Shown here piece by piece: positions 32,481 to 41,200 of a DNA stretch of 64,000 nt (position 1 is its first letter; every line of letters starts with the position of its first letter). The stretch spans positions 2,764,501 through 2,828,500 of the forward strand of contig NZ_CP114278.1 of NCBI RefSeq assembly GCF_027105095.1, read 5' to 3'. The notes below the pieces were generated by a model. It was not told the origin of the DNA, did not search any database, and saw nothing but the letters and a program-made list of their open reading frames with translations. The position numbers and the translations under genes are program-made. This DNA comes from Brevundimonas vesicularis. GTDB lineage: Bacteria; Pseudomonadota; Alphaproteobacteria; Caulobacterales; Caulobacteraceae.

Positions 32481-33056
32481 ATGACGCGCCCTGCCGAAAA
32501 ACCTGTCCGCAAGGACGCCGCTCTGAACCGGGCGGCGGTGCTGGAGGCCGCGCGCGCGGTCTTCGCCGACCAGGGACTGGATGCGCCCCTGGATCTGATC
32601 GCCGAACGGGCCGGAGTGGGGCGCGGCACCTTGTATCGGCACTTCTCCGACCGCACGGAACTGGCTCTGGCGGTGCTGGAGGCCGACGTCGCGGACTTGG
32701 GTCGGCGCACCGCCGATCAGGGCGATGATCCGCAGGCCTTCTTCTGGTTTCTGGACCGGCTGGCCGAGGACATGGTGCGCAATGCGGGACTGGCCGGCGT
32801 CGTGCGGAACGTGCGGTCGCCAGATGCGCTTACACCGCTGCGGCAGAGCTTGATGGAGGCGGGCGCCGCACCGCTGAAGCGGGCCCAGGCCGCCGGCTTG
32901 GTGAGGGAGGATCTGCGGCCGATGGACATCCGTTTGATCGCCACCCTGCTGGGCGCCGGTTTTCAGGGCGCGGACGAAGCCGAGCGCCAGGCCGTGTCGC
33001 TGCGCACCCGCGCGCTTGTTCTTGACGGCCTAAGACCGCGCGGGGAGCCGCGCTGA
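32481..33056 (+). CDS. TetR-family transcriptional regulator of the EmrAB-like pump
   Basis: 191 residues. The N-terminal HTH is classical: RAAVLEAARAVFADQGLDAPLDLIAERAGVGRGTLYRHFSDRTEL. The C-terminal ligand domain is variable. Its stop overlaps the MFS start (TGATG), so repressor, transporter and adaptor form one transcript and the protein very likely controls the pump through the palindrome at its own promoter. ATG 32481 keeps the operator out of the coding region. Confidence 0.9.
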   Translation: MTRPAEKPVRKDAALNRAAVLEAARAVFADQGLDAPLDLIAERAGVGRGTLYRHFSDRTELALAVLEADVADLGRRTADQGDDPQAFFWFLDRLAEDMVRNAGLAGVVRNVRSPDALTPLRQSLMEAGAAPLKRAQAAGLVREDLRPMDIRLIATLLGAGFQGADEAERQAVSLRTRALVLDGLRPRGEPR

Positions 33057-34753
33057 TGGCCCGCAACAACTGGCACCTGCCCTGGGAACAGTATGTCGAG
33101 ACGCTGAAGCCGCACGAGCGGCCGATGATGCCCGGCTCGCCCGCCACGCCCGATCACGCCTGGCCGATGCGGATCCAGTACGCCCTGACCGGCCTGCTGG
33201 TCGCCATGGTCGGATCGCTGGGCAACGCCGCCGTCACCGCCAACATCCAGAACCTGCAAGGCTCGCTGGGGATCACGATCACCGAGGCCGCCTGGCTGCC
33301 GGTCGTCTTCGTCATGACCAACGCCTGCATGAACCTGATCCTCGTCAAGTTCCGGATGCAGTACGGCCTGCGCCTGTTCACCCAGATCTTCCTGGGCGCC
33401 TTCGTGCTGGTCTGCGCCGCACACCTGTTCGTCGACAACTATCAATCGACCCTGCTGGTGCGGGCCATCGCCGGCATGGCGGGCGCGGGCCTTTCCAGCC
33501 TGGGCTTCCTCTACATCATCCAGGCCTTTCCGGCGGCGCATAGACTCAAGGGGCTGATCATCGGCATCGGCCTGGCCAGTTTCGCCGTGCCGATTTCGCG
33601 GCTCGTCATGCCCGGCCTGCTCCAGTTGGGCGACTGGCGCGCCTTCTATCTGTTCGAGCTGGGCCTGTGCCTGGTCGCCTGGGGCGCGGTGCAGGTGGTC
33701 AAGCTGCCGCCGTCCGAGCGGCTGCGGGTGTTCGACCGGCTGGACTTCCTGACCTTCGCCCTGTTCGCGCCAGGCGTGGCCCTGCTGTGTGCGGCCCTGG
33801 GTCTGGGACGCATCGTCTGGTGGACGCAGGCCGCCTGGATCGGCTGGGCCTTGATCGGCTCCGTCATCCTGCTGACCGCCGCCTTCCTGGTCGAGCACAA
33901 TCGCAAGAACCCGCTGATCAACACGCGCTGGCTGACCGGGCCGGACCTGCTGCGCCTGTTCGGGGCGATCCTGCTGATCCGCATGGTTCTGTCGGAACAG
34001 ACATCCGGCGCGGTGGGCTTCCTGACCGTCGTGGGTCTGGGACCAGATCAGCTTCACGGCCTGTTCGTCGTCATCCTGCTGTCGATGATCGCCGGCACCC
34101 TGGTCAGCGCCTTCACCCTGAACATGGAGAAGCTGAACAAGCCGATCGCCATCGCCCTGGCGCTGATCGCGGTCGGCGCCTGGATCGACAGCCATTCGAC
34201 GGTCCTGACGCGCCCGGCGCAGCTATATTTCAGCCAGGCCCTGATCGCCTTCGCCTCGGCCATGTTCATCGGCCCGGCGCTGATGATCGGCATCGTCAAG
34301 GTGCTGACCCAGGGCAAGCAGAACCTGATCAGCTTCATCGTCATGTTCAGCGTGCTTCAGAACGTCGGCGGTCTGGCGGGTTCGGCCCTGACCGGGACGC
34401 TTCAGATCATCCGCGAGAAATACCATTCCAACCAGCTGGCGGCCGGGATGTCGGCGCTGGACCCGCAGGTCGCCTTGCGGCTGCGCCAGCTGTCGGGCGC
34501 CTATGCCTCGACGATAACGAACCCCGCGCTGGCGAAGGCCGAAGGCGCCGTCCTGCTGGGCCGACAGGTGACGCAGCAGGCCAATGTGCTGGCCTACAAC
34601 GACGTCTTTCTGGTCATCGCCGTGATCGCGGCCCTGGGCTCCGCCTGGGTGACCGTCACCCACCTGCGGCCGCGCTGGAAGGCGCGCCGCGACGCCAAGA
34701 ACAACAATGCAGACGCTGCGGTCCAGAGCGCCGCCGTCGCCGCCGCCGACTGA
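33056..34753 (+). CDS. MFS drug-efflux permease (EmrB/DHA2-like)
   Basis: 565 residues with about 14 predicted helices; DHA2-type arrangement. The N-terminal ~45 residues are cytoplasmic. GNAAVTANIQNLQGSLGITITEAAW is the helix-1 region and AGMAGAGLSSLGFLYIIQAFP the conserved central part of the N half; a late cytosolic helix (RPRWKARRDAKNNN) ends it. It pairs with the HlyD-type adaptor encoded 13 bases downstream to expel toxic compounds; no outer-membrane partner is adjacent, although the TolC-like gene of the RND operon lies near. Confidence 0.88.
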   Translation: MARNNWHLPWEQYVETLKPHERPMMPGSPATPDHAWPMRIQYALTGLLVAMVGSLGNAAVTANIQNLQGSLGITITEAAWLPVVFVMTNACMNLILVKFRMQYGLRLFTQIFLGAFVLVCAAHLFVDNYQSTLLVRAIAGMAGAGLSSLGFLYIIQAFPAAHRLKGLIIGIGLASFAVPISRLVMPGLLQLGDWRAFYLFELGLCLVAWGAVQVVKLPPSERLRVFDRLDFLTFALFAPGVALLCAALGLGRIVWWTQAAWIGWALIGSVILLTAAFLVEHNRKNPLINTRWLTGPDLLRLFGAILLIRMVLSEQTSGAVGFLTVVGLGPDQLHGLFVVILLSMIAGTLVSAFTLNMEKLNKPIAIALALIAVGAWIDSHSTVLTRPAQLYFSQALIAFASAMFIGPALMIGIVKVLTQGKQNLISFIVMFSVLQNVGGLAGSALTGTLQIIREKYHSNQLAAGMSALDPQVALRLRQLSGAYASTITNPALAKAEGAVLLGRQVTQQANVLAYNDVFLVIAVIAALGSAWVTVTHLRPRWKARRDAKNNNADAAVQSAAVAAAD

Positions 34754-34766
34754 ACCGAGACCCACA

Positions 34767-35882
34767 ATGACCGACGCTGCCCCGCCCGCCCCCGCCTCTT
34801 CCGCCCCTGCCGCCCCGCAGGCGCCCGCCGCTGCTCCACCTGCGCCTGCGCCGAAGAAGAACGTCATGTGGACCGTCATCGCCGCCGGGGTCGCCCTGCT
34901 GGGCGTTCTGATGGTGCTGTACGCCTGGCAGTTGCCGCCCTTCCGGGGCGCGATCCAGCGTACGGACAACGCCTATGTGCGCGGTCAGGTGACGATCATC
35001 AGCCCGCAGGTGAACGGCTATGTCGTCCAGGTGCCGGTCCAGGACTTCCAGACCGTCCAACAGGGGCAGTTGCTGGCCCAAGTGGACGACCGCATCTATC
35101 GCCAGCGGCTGGAGCAGGCGGAGGCCAGCCTGCACTCGGCCCAGGCGGCCCTGTCCAACTCGGCCCAGACCCAGGCGTCGGCGCGCGGATCGGTGGCCCA
35201 GCAGCGCGCCTCCATCGCCGCGGCCGAAGCAACGCTGACGCGGGCCCAGGCCGACGCCAACCGCGCCCGCACCCTGAAGGCCGGCGGCTGGGTCGCCCAG
35301 GCCAATGTGGACGTCGCCGAGGCCGCCCTGCGCAGCGCCCAGGCCCAGGTCGCCCAGGCCCGCGCCGCCGAGGGCATCGCTCAGACCGGCGTCACCTCCG
35401 CCGTCGTCGGCCGCGACAGCCTGGCCGCCGCCGTCGAGAACGCCCAGGCCGCTGTGCGTCTGGCTCAGATCGATTTGGCCAACACCCGCATCGTCGCCCC
35501 CCGCGCCGGCCGTCTGGGCGAGATCGGCGTGCGCCAGGGCCAGTATGTGACCGCGGGCGCCCAGCTGATGGGTCTGGTGCCTGACGTGGTCTGGGTCACG
35601 GCCAATATGAAGGAGACGCAGATGAAGAACATCCGCGTCGGCCAGCCGGTCGAAATCACCGTCGACGCCCTGGGCGGCCAGACCCTGCGCGGCCATGTCG
35701 AACGCATCGCCCCCGCCGCCGGGTCGGAGTTCAGCGTCATCCGCCCCGACAACGCCACCGGCAACTTCACCAAGGTCGCCCAGCGCATCCCGGTCCGCAT
35801 CCGCATCGACCCGAACCAGCCCGCCGCCGAGCGTCTGGCGCCGGGCATGTCGGTGGTGGCGAAGGTCAATACGGCCGGCTGA
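34767..35882 (+). CDS. HlyD/EmrA-family membrane-fusion protein
   Basis: 371 residues: a Pro/Ala-rich cytoplasmic N-terminus, one helix at ~33-53 (VMWTVIAAGVALLGVLMVLYA), RTDNAYVRGQVTIISPQVNGYV (lipoyl half), a long coiled-coil (~95-200, Ala/Gln rich), the second half (NTRIVAPRAGRLGEIGVRQGQYV) and a beta-barrel with MKNIRVGQPVEITVDALGG. This is the EmrA plan. Partner of the MFS permease upstream in the same operon. Confidence 0.92.
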   Translation: MTDAAPPAPASSAPAAPQAPAAAPPAPAPKKNVMWTVIAAGVALLGVLMVLYAWQLPPFRGAIQRTDNAYVRGQVTIISPQVNGYVVQVPVQDFQTVQQGQLLAQVDDRIYRQRLEQAEASLHSAQAALSNSAQTQASARGSVAQQRASIAAAEATLTRAQADANRARTLKAGGWVAQANVDVAEAALRSAQAQVAQARAAEGIAQTGVTSAVVGRDSLAAAVENAQAAVRLAQIDLANTRIVAPRAGRLGEIGVRQGQYVTAGAQLMGLVPDVVWVTANMKETQMKNIRVGQPVEITVDALGGQTLRGHVERIAPAAGSEFSVIRPDNATGNFTKVAQRIPVRIRIDPNQPAAERLAPGMSVVAKVNTAG

Positions 35883-35933
35883 CGGAACGCGCGGCTCCCG
35901 ATCGCGCTACCTCTCCAAGCAACGGAGAGCACC

Positions 35934-36110
35934 ATGGACCGCGAACAGACCAAGGGTCGTGAAGAGAACGGCGCCGATCCCGCCGGCAAGCCGGACGCCC
36001 TGACCTCCGACAAGGCGACCAAGGCGGTCGGTCAGGCCGAGCGCCAAAGCGCGGGACCGGATGGCCCGGACGCCGCTGAGATCGGCGACACCTTCAAGCG
36101 CAAGCCCTGA
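35934..36110 (+). CDS. Small hydrophilic protein (58 aa)
   Basis: ATG 35934 with CGGAGAG upstream. The sequence (MDREQTKGREENGADPAGKP...) is Asp/Lys/Gly/Ala rich, lacks Cys, Trp and hydrophobic runs, and is probably disordered; it ends TFKRKP. There is a weak resemblance to CsbD-like stress proteins (MxxxQxKG start). Function unknown; possibly a stress or osmoprotective peptide. Confidence 0.55.
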   Translation: MDREQTKGREENGADPAGKPDALTSDKATKAVGQAERQSAGPDGPDAAEIGDTFKRKP

Positions 36111-36117
36111 CGCCGGA

Positions 36118-36321
36118 TCAGGCCGATCGCGGCGACAGGCTGGCGGCGAGCAGATGCACGTCGTGCGCCCGCATCCGCTCGAAATTCCCCAGCCCCAAGG
36201 CCAAAGCGCGCATGATCTCGGTCTGGCGCGTATGTTCGGGATGGGCGGGCAAGGACGGCTCCGCCCGCGCAAGCTCCGCATCCAGTTCGGCCATCATATG
36301 GGCCAGGATTCCGTCGTTCAT
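36118..36321 (-). CDS. Small hypothetical protein (67 aa)
   Basis: ATG 36321 is preferred because GGAGG lies 6 bases upstream; ATGs at 36333 and 36336 overlap that site. The product is helical and acidic in its first half (MNDGILAHMMAELDAELARAEPSLPAHPEH), then LGNFERMRAHDVHLLAASL. No known domain. Convergent with the small plus-strand gene, 7 bases apart. Confidence 0.5.
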   Translation of the reverse strand: MNDGILAHMMAELDAELARAEPSLPAHPEHTRQTEIMRALALGLGNFERMRAHDVHLLAASLSPRSA

Positions 36322-36422
36322 CTGATCCTCCATCACGCCGCCGACCGCCGCAGCCGGTTAGATCACAAACGGAACAAATGTAGAACATTAGGACGGTCCT
36401 CAAACTGTGGACGAACGAAAAA

Positions 36423-36455
36423 AGGGCCGGGCGATGCGTCGCCCGGCCCTCTTCT
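36423..36455 (-). terminator. Strong terminator of the RND operon
   Basis: AGGGCCGGGCGA and TCGCCCGGCCCT form a perfect 12-bp stem with a TGCG loop. On the minus strand it is followed by a T-run and lies 19 bases after the stop of the outer-membrane lipoprotein gene. Confidence 0.85.
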
Positions 36456-36473
36456 TTCAGCATCGCGACGCGG

Positions 36474-37919
36474 TCAGCTGTCGGCTTGCCAGCCTCCAGC
36501 CAAGGCGCGGAACAAGGCGATCTGGTAGGTGGTGACCAAGGCGTCAGACTGGGCCAGAGCGGCGTCCGCCGCCGCTTGGGTGCGTTCGGCGTCGAGCACC
36601 AAGAGGAAGCTGTCGGCGCCGGCGTTGAAGCGCAGGCGCGACAGGTCGGCGGCGCGGGCTGCCTGGTCCCTGGCTTCGGTCAAGGCCGCACGGCGGTCCA
36701 GCTCGTTGGCGTAGTTGGACAGGGCCGTTTCCGTCTCCTGCAGGGCCGTCAGCACCGTCTGGTCGAACGCAGCGAGCGCTGCGTCCGAACGGGCGCCGGC
36801 GGCCTTGATCTGAGCGCGGGCGGCGAAGACGTTGGGGAAGGACCAGCTGATCAGCGGACCGAAGCTGAAGCGGAAGTTCTGGTCGTCGCCCAGTTCGCCA
36901 GCGTCCAGCGCGGTGGAGCCGAAGGAGCCGCCCAGGCTGATCTGCGGAAACAGGTTTGCGGTCGCCACGTTTACCCGCGCGGCGGCGGCGGCCAGTTCGG
37001 CCTCGGCCTGGCGCACGTCGGGACGGCGGGCCAGAAGCGCCGCGCCTTCGCCGACCGGGATCGGCTGGCTGAGCTGGGGCGGGCGCACGCAGGCGGCGGC
37101 GGCCTGGCTGGCCTCGGCCGGGGTGCGGCCGGTCAGGGTCGCGAGGCGGAACAGGGCCTCGTTACGGGCTGCGCGCAGGGTCGGCAGGGTCGCCGCCGTC
37201 TGGGCCAGGGCCGCGCGGGCGCTGGCCACGTCCAGCCCGGTGCCCGCCCCGCCGTCGAGCAGGGTCTGGGTCAGGTTGGCGGTGTTGCGTTGCAACTCCA
37301 GCGTCCGTTCGGCGACCGCGATCTGCGCATTGGCCGAGCAGGTGTCGGCATAGGCGCGGGTCATCTCGGCCGCGACCGTCACCTGGACCGTGGCCAGGGC
37401 GGCCTCGGCGGCGCGGGCGTCGGCGCGGGCGGCGCGGATGGTGGATTCCACCCGTCCGAACAGATCGACCTCATAGGCCGCCTGAATGCCGACGTCATAG
37501 GTGTCGATTTCGGGCGCATCTTGCCCTGCGGGCAGGCCTTGGACCGTGGCGGCCGAGGCGCGGCTGCGCTGGGCCTGGGCGCTGGTCGTCGTGGTCGGGA
37601 AACGGCCGACGCGGGCCTCCGACAACGACGCCCGAACCGCGCGCAGATTGGCGAAGGCGGCTTCTAGCTGGTTATTTTCGGCGAAGGCCTGCTGGATCAG
37701 GGCGTCCAGCGTGGGGTCTTCGTACAGCCGCCACCAGTCGTCGCGCGCCGCAGCGGTCGAGACAGTGGGGCTGGCCGAGCCGACGAAGGCGCCCGTGCCG
37801 GCGACGGGCAGGTCGGCGATCGGCGCCTTGGGCCCGACCGCGCAGGCGGCCAGCAGGGCGCCAGAAGCCGTCAACTGGGCTGCGGCGGTCAGGAAGCTGA
37901 GGGTCTTGTTGCGGGTCAT
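36474..37919 (-). CDS. RND efflux outer-membrane lipoprotein (NodT/OprM family)
   Basis: 481 residues. Lipoprotein signal with lipobox LAAC (Cys at 26), then the duplicated TolC-like fold: two repeats, each with outer-membrane strands and long periplasmic helices (DPTLDALIQQAFAENNQLEAA in the first; RRPDVRQAEAELAAAAARVNVATANLFPQISL at ~300 in the second, the OEP signature). Forms the trimeric exit duct of the pump. ATG overlaps the RND permease stop by one base (TGATG). Last gene of the operon, followed by a terminator. Confidence 0.93.
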   Translation of the reverse strand: MTRNKTLSFLTAAAQLTASGALLAACAVGPKAPIADLPVAGTGAFVGSASPTVSTAAARDDWWRLYEDPTLDALIQQAFAENNQLEAAFANLRAVRASLSEARVGRFPTTTTSAQAQRSRASAATVQGLPAGQDAPEIDTYDVGIQAAYEVDLFGRVESTIRAARADARAAEAALATVQVTVAAEMTRAYADTCSANAQIAVAERTLELQRNTANLTQTLLDGGAGTGLDVASARAALAQTAATLPTLRAARNEALFRLATLTGRTPAEASQAAAACVRPPQLSQPIPVGEGAALLARRPDVRQAEAELAAAAARVNVATANLFPQISLGGSFGSTALDAGELGDDQNFRFSFGPLISWSFPNVFAARAQIKAAGARSDAALAAFDQTVLTALQETETALSNYANELDRRAALTEARDQAARAADLSRLRFNAGADSFLLVLDAERTQAAADAALAQSDALVTTYQIALFRALAGGWQADS

Positions 37920-40900
37920 CAGATGTCCCCTCCCCGGCCGGTCGCGGGCGCAGGCGCGTTCGGATCGGTCAGGTCGCTGGTTTCGTCATAACGCACGGGC
38001 CGGTCCGAAGGACGGTCAGGCGTCGTGGTCGGTTTCTTGCCTTGCGGCAGTTTCGAGGACAGCCAGCGGCTGACCACATAGAAGACCGGGGTGAAGATCA
38101 GGCCGAAGAAGGTCACGCCCAGCATGCCCGAGAAGACGGACGTGCCCAGCGATTGACGCATCTCCGCGCCCGGCCCGGAGGCCAGCATCAGCGGCACGAC
38201 GCCGAGGATGAAGGCGAAGGAGGTCATCAGGATCGGACGCAGACGGGTCTTGGCGGCGGCGACCGCAGCCTCGAACCGGTTCATGCCTTGCTCTTCCTCG
38301 GCCTGTTTGGCGAACTCGACGATCAGGATGGCGTTCTTGGCTGCCAGGGCGATCAGAACGACAAGCCCGATCTGGACCAGGATGTTGTTGTCCAGGCCAC
38401 GCAGGTTCACCCCGATGATGGCCGCCAGCAGACACATCGGCACGATCAGAATGACCGCGAGCGGAAGCGTGAACGCTTCGTACTGAGCCGCCAGCACCAG
38501 GAAGACGAACACCACCGCCATCAGGAAGATGACCGTCGCGCCGGAACCCGCCGCCTTCTGCTGATAGGCCAGACCCGTCCACTCGTAGGAGAAGCCCTGC
38601 GGCAAGGTCTGGGCGGCCATGGTTTCCATGATCTGCAGCGCCTCGCCGGAAGAGACCCCTGCAGCGGCGTTGCCCTGAAGTTCGGCCGCCGGGAACAGGT
38701 TGTAGCGCACGATCCGCGCCGGTCCGGAATCGTTGACCAGATTGGCCACCGATCCGATCGGCACCATGGCGCCCGTGGACGACTTGGTCTTCAGATTGGC
38801 GATGTCGGCGATGTCGTCGCGCGCCGTCGGCTCCGCCTGCGCCGTCACCCGGAAGGTGCGGCCCAGCATGTTGAAGTCGTTGACGTAGGACGAACCCAGA
38901 TAGACGCCCAGGGTGTCGAACACCGAACTGGGTTGGACGCCCAGCATCAGCGCCTTGTCGCGGTCGACGTCGGCGGTGATGCGCGGCGAGGCCGTGTTGT
39001 AGGTCGAGAAGACCTGGCTGACCTCGGTCGGCTTCTGGGCGGCGGCGCCCATCATGGCGAAGGTCGCGCCTTCCAGCGGACGATAGCCGGCGCCTTCGCG
39101 GTCCTGGATCATCATCGAGAAGCCGTTGCCGGTGCCCAGACCCTGGACCGCCGGCGGGGCGATGACGAATATCTGCGCGTCCTCGATCTGTCCGGTCGCC
39201 TGGGTGATGGCGCCGGCCAGGGCCGTAGCGGCCTCCTCCTTGGAGCGTTCCTCGAAGCCGTTCAGGCGCACGAAGATGGTGGCGGCGTTGGAGCCGAACG
39301 AGAAGCTGGAGCCGTCCAGACCGGCGAAGGCCACGGTGCCGTTCACCCCGGCGGTGCCCTGGATGATCTTGGTGGCGCGTTCCATCACCGCCTGGGTGCG
39401 ATCCAGAGACGCGCCCGCCGGCAGTTGGATGACGCCGATCAGGAAGCCTTGGTCCTGTTCAGGGATAAAGCCCGAGGGGGTATCCACCAGACGCCAGGCG
39501 GTCAGGCCCAGAAGACCGGCATAGATGATCAGCACCAGACCGACCGTGCGCACCAGACGCGCGGTCAGGCGGCCGTAACGATCCGACAGCCAATCGAAGC
39601 CCTCGTTGAACTTCCGCCCGGCCCAGCCGCCGTAATAGACGACCGTGCCCAGGACGCCCGGCTTGCGAGCGTGCTCATGATCCTTCTTGTGCGGCTTCAG
39701 CAGCAGGGCGGCCATGGCCGGCGACAGAGTCAGGGACACGAACAGCGAGATGACCGAGGCCGAGGCGATGACGACCGCAAACTGGCGATAGAAGATGCCG
39801 GGGATGCCGGGCACGAACATGGTGGGCACGAACACCGACACCAGCACCAGGCCGATGGCGATCAGGGCGCCGGAAACCTCCTGCATCGATCGATAGGCGG
39901 CCTCCTTGGGACTGAGCCCCTCACCGATGGCCCGCTCCACGTTCTCGACCACGACGATGGCGTCATCGACGACGATGCCGACCGCAAGGACCAGGGCGAA
40001 CAGGGACAGGGAGTTGATCGAATAGCCCAGCGCCAGCTGCACCGCGAAGGTGCCGACCAGGGCGACGGGAATGGCGACGATGGGGATGATGGCCGCGCGC
40101 CAGGTCTGCAGGAAGACCATGACCACGATGATGACCAGGATGACGGCTTCGACCAGGGTGTGCTGAACCGACTCCACCGAGGCGGCGACGAATTCGGTCG
40201 GGTTGTAGGGCACGTCCACCTTCATGCCGGCGGGCACTTCGGACTTCAGGGCCTCGACCTCTTTCAGCACGCGGTCGGCGGTGCCCAGGGCGTTGGCGCC
40301 CGGCTGCTGAACGATAGCGATGCCGACGCCGCGCTGGCCGTCGAAGAAGCCGCGGATGCCGTAGTCCTGGGCGCCCAGTTCGATCCGCGCCACGTCGCGC
40401 AGATAGGTGACGCGGCCTTGAGCGTCCGTCTTCAGGACGACGTTGGCGAACTCATTGGGATCGCTGAGACGACCCTGGACCTGAACCGGCAGCTGGAAGG
40501 CGGCCGCGCTGTTGGGGAACGGCGGCTGGCCGATGGAGCCGGCGGCGGCCTGAACGTTCTGGGCGCGCAGGGCGGAGACGATTTCGGGGCCCGTCAGACC
40601 GCGCTCGGCCGCCTTGGCCGGGTCGATCCAGACGCGCATCGAATAGTTGCCGCCGCCGAACACCTGAACCGCGCCCACGCCGTCGATCCGCAGCAGACGG
40701 TCCCGTAGCGTGGAGTTGGCGTAGTTGCCGACATAGTCGTTATCCAGGGTGCCGTCGGGCGACGTCAGGCCCAGGATCATCAGGAAGCCGCTCTCGGCCT
40801 TGTTAACCACGACACCCGTCTGGCGAACCGCCTCGGGAAGACGGGGCTCGGCCAGCGCCACCCGGTTCTGGACCAGCACCTGTGCGGCGTCGAGGTCCGT

Positions 40901-41197
40901 GCCGGGCTGGAAGGTCACGGTGATGGCCACCGCCCCGTCCGACGTGGACGAGGAGGAGATGTAGAGCATGTTCTCGACGCCGTTCACCTCCTGCTCGATG
41001 GGGGCGGCGACGGTTTCGGCCAGGGTCTCGGCCGAGGCGCCGGGATAGGCGGCGTTGATGGTGATCGTCGGCGGCGCGATTTCCGGGTACTGCGACAGCG
41101 GCAGCAGCGGATAGGCGGCGATGCCGATGATGGAGATCACCACCGCGATCACGGCCGCGAAGATCGGCCGGTCGATGAAGAAGCGGGAGATGTTCAT
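37919..41197 (-). CDS. RND multidrug efflux permease (AcrB/MexF-like, HAE1)
   Basis: 1092 residues, the normal HAE1 length plus a ~45-residue polar C-terminal tail. Twelve helices in two halves, each with large periplasmic porter/docking domains. Recognisable: N-terminal ISRFFIDRPIFAAVIAVVISIIGI, GVENMLYISSSSTSDG, helix 4 with the proton-relay Asp pair (LVLAVGIVVDDAIVVVENVER) and FIPEQDQGFLIGVIQLP in the second half. Proton-driven export of lipophilic drugs with the adaptor upstream and outer-membrane lipoprotein downstream. Confidence 0.96.
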   Translation of the reverse strand: MNISRFFIDRPIFAAVIAVVISIIGIAAYPLLPLSQYPEIAPPTITINAAYPGASAETLAETVAAPIEQEVNGVENMLYISSSSTSDGAVAITVTFQPGTDLDAAQVLVQNRVALAEPRLPEAVRQTGVVVNKAESGFLMILGLTSPDGTLDNDYVGNYANSTLRDRLLRIDGVGAVQVFGGGNYSMRVWIDPAKAAERGLTGPEIVSALRAQNVQAAAGSIGQPPFPNSAAAFQLPVQVQGRLSDPNEFANVVLKTDAQGRVTYLRDVARIELGAQDYGIRGFFDGQRGVGIAIVQQPGANALGTADRVLKEVEALKSEVPAGMKVDVPYNPTEFVAASVESVQHTLVEAVILVIIVVMVFLQTWRAAIIPIVAIPVALVGTFAVQLALGYSINSLSLFALVLAVGIVVDDAIVVVENVERAIGEGLSPKEAAYRSMQEVSGALIAIGLVLVSVFVPTMFVPGIPGIFYRQFAVVIASASVISLFVSLTLSPAMAALLLKPHKKDHEHARKPGVLGTVVYYGGWAGRKFNEGFDWLSDRYGRLTARLVRTVGLVLIIYAGLLGLTAWRLVDTPSGFIPEQDQGFLIGVIQLPAGASLDRTQAVMERATKIIQGTAGVNGTVAFAGLDGSSFSFGSNAATIFVRLNGFEERSKEEAATALAGAITQATGQIEDAQIFVIAPPAVQGLGTGNGFSMMIQDREGAGYRPLEGATFAMMGAAAQKPTEVSQVFSTYNTASPRITADVDRDKALMLGVQPSSVFDTLGVYLGSSYVNDFNMLGRTFRVTAQAEPTARDDIADIANLKTKSSTGAMVPIGSVANLVNDSGPARIVRYNLFPAAELQGNAAAGVSSGEALQIMETMAAQTLPQGFSYEWTGLAYQQKAAGSGATVIFLMAVVFVFLVLAAQYEAFTLPLAVILIVPMCLLAAIIGVNLRGLDNNILVQIGLVVLIALAAKNAILIVEFAKQAEEEQGMNRFEAAVAAAKTRLRPILMTSFAFILGVVPLMLASGPGAEMRQSLGTSVFSGMLGVTFFGLIFTPVFYVVSRWLSSKLPQGKKPTTTPDRPSDRPVRYDETSDLTDPNAPAPATGRGGDI

Positions 41198-41200
41198 GGC

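Noticed and set aside
36110..36118. Toxin-antitoxin pair formed by the two small genes at 35934-36321
   Set aside because: They are convergent, not an operon, and neither protein resembles a toxin or an antitoxin.
38042..40708. 888-residue plus-strand frame opposite the RND permease
   Set aside because: Antisense of a clear HAE1 transporter; composition is His/Gln/Gly/Asp-rich low complexity with no family resemblance.
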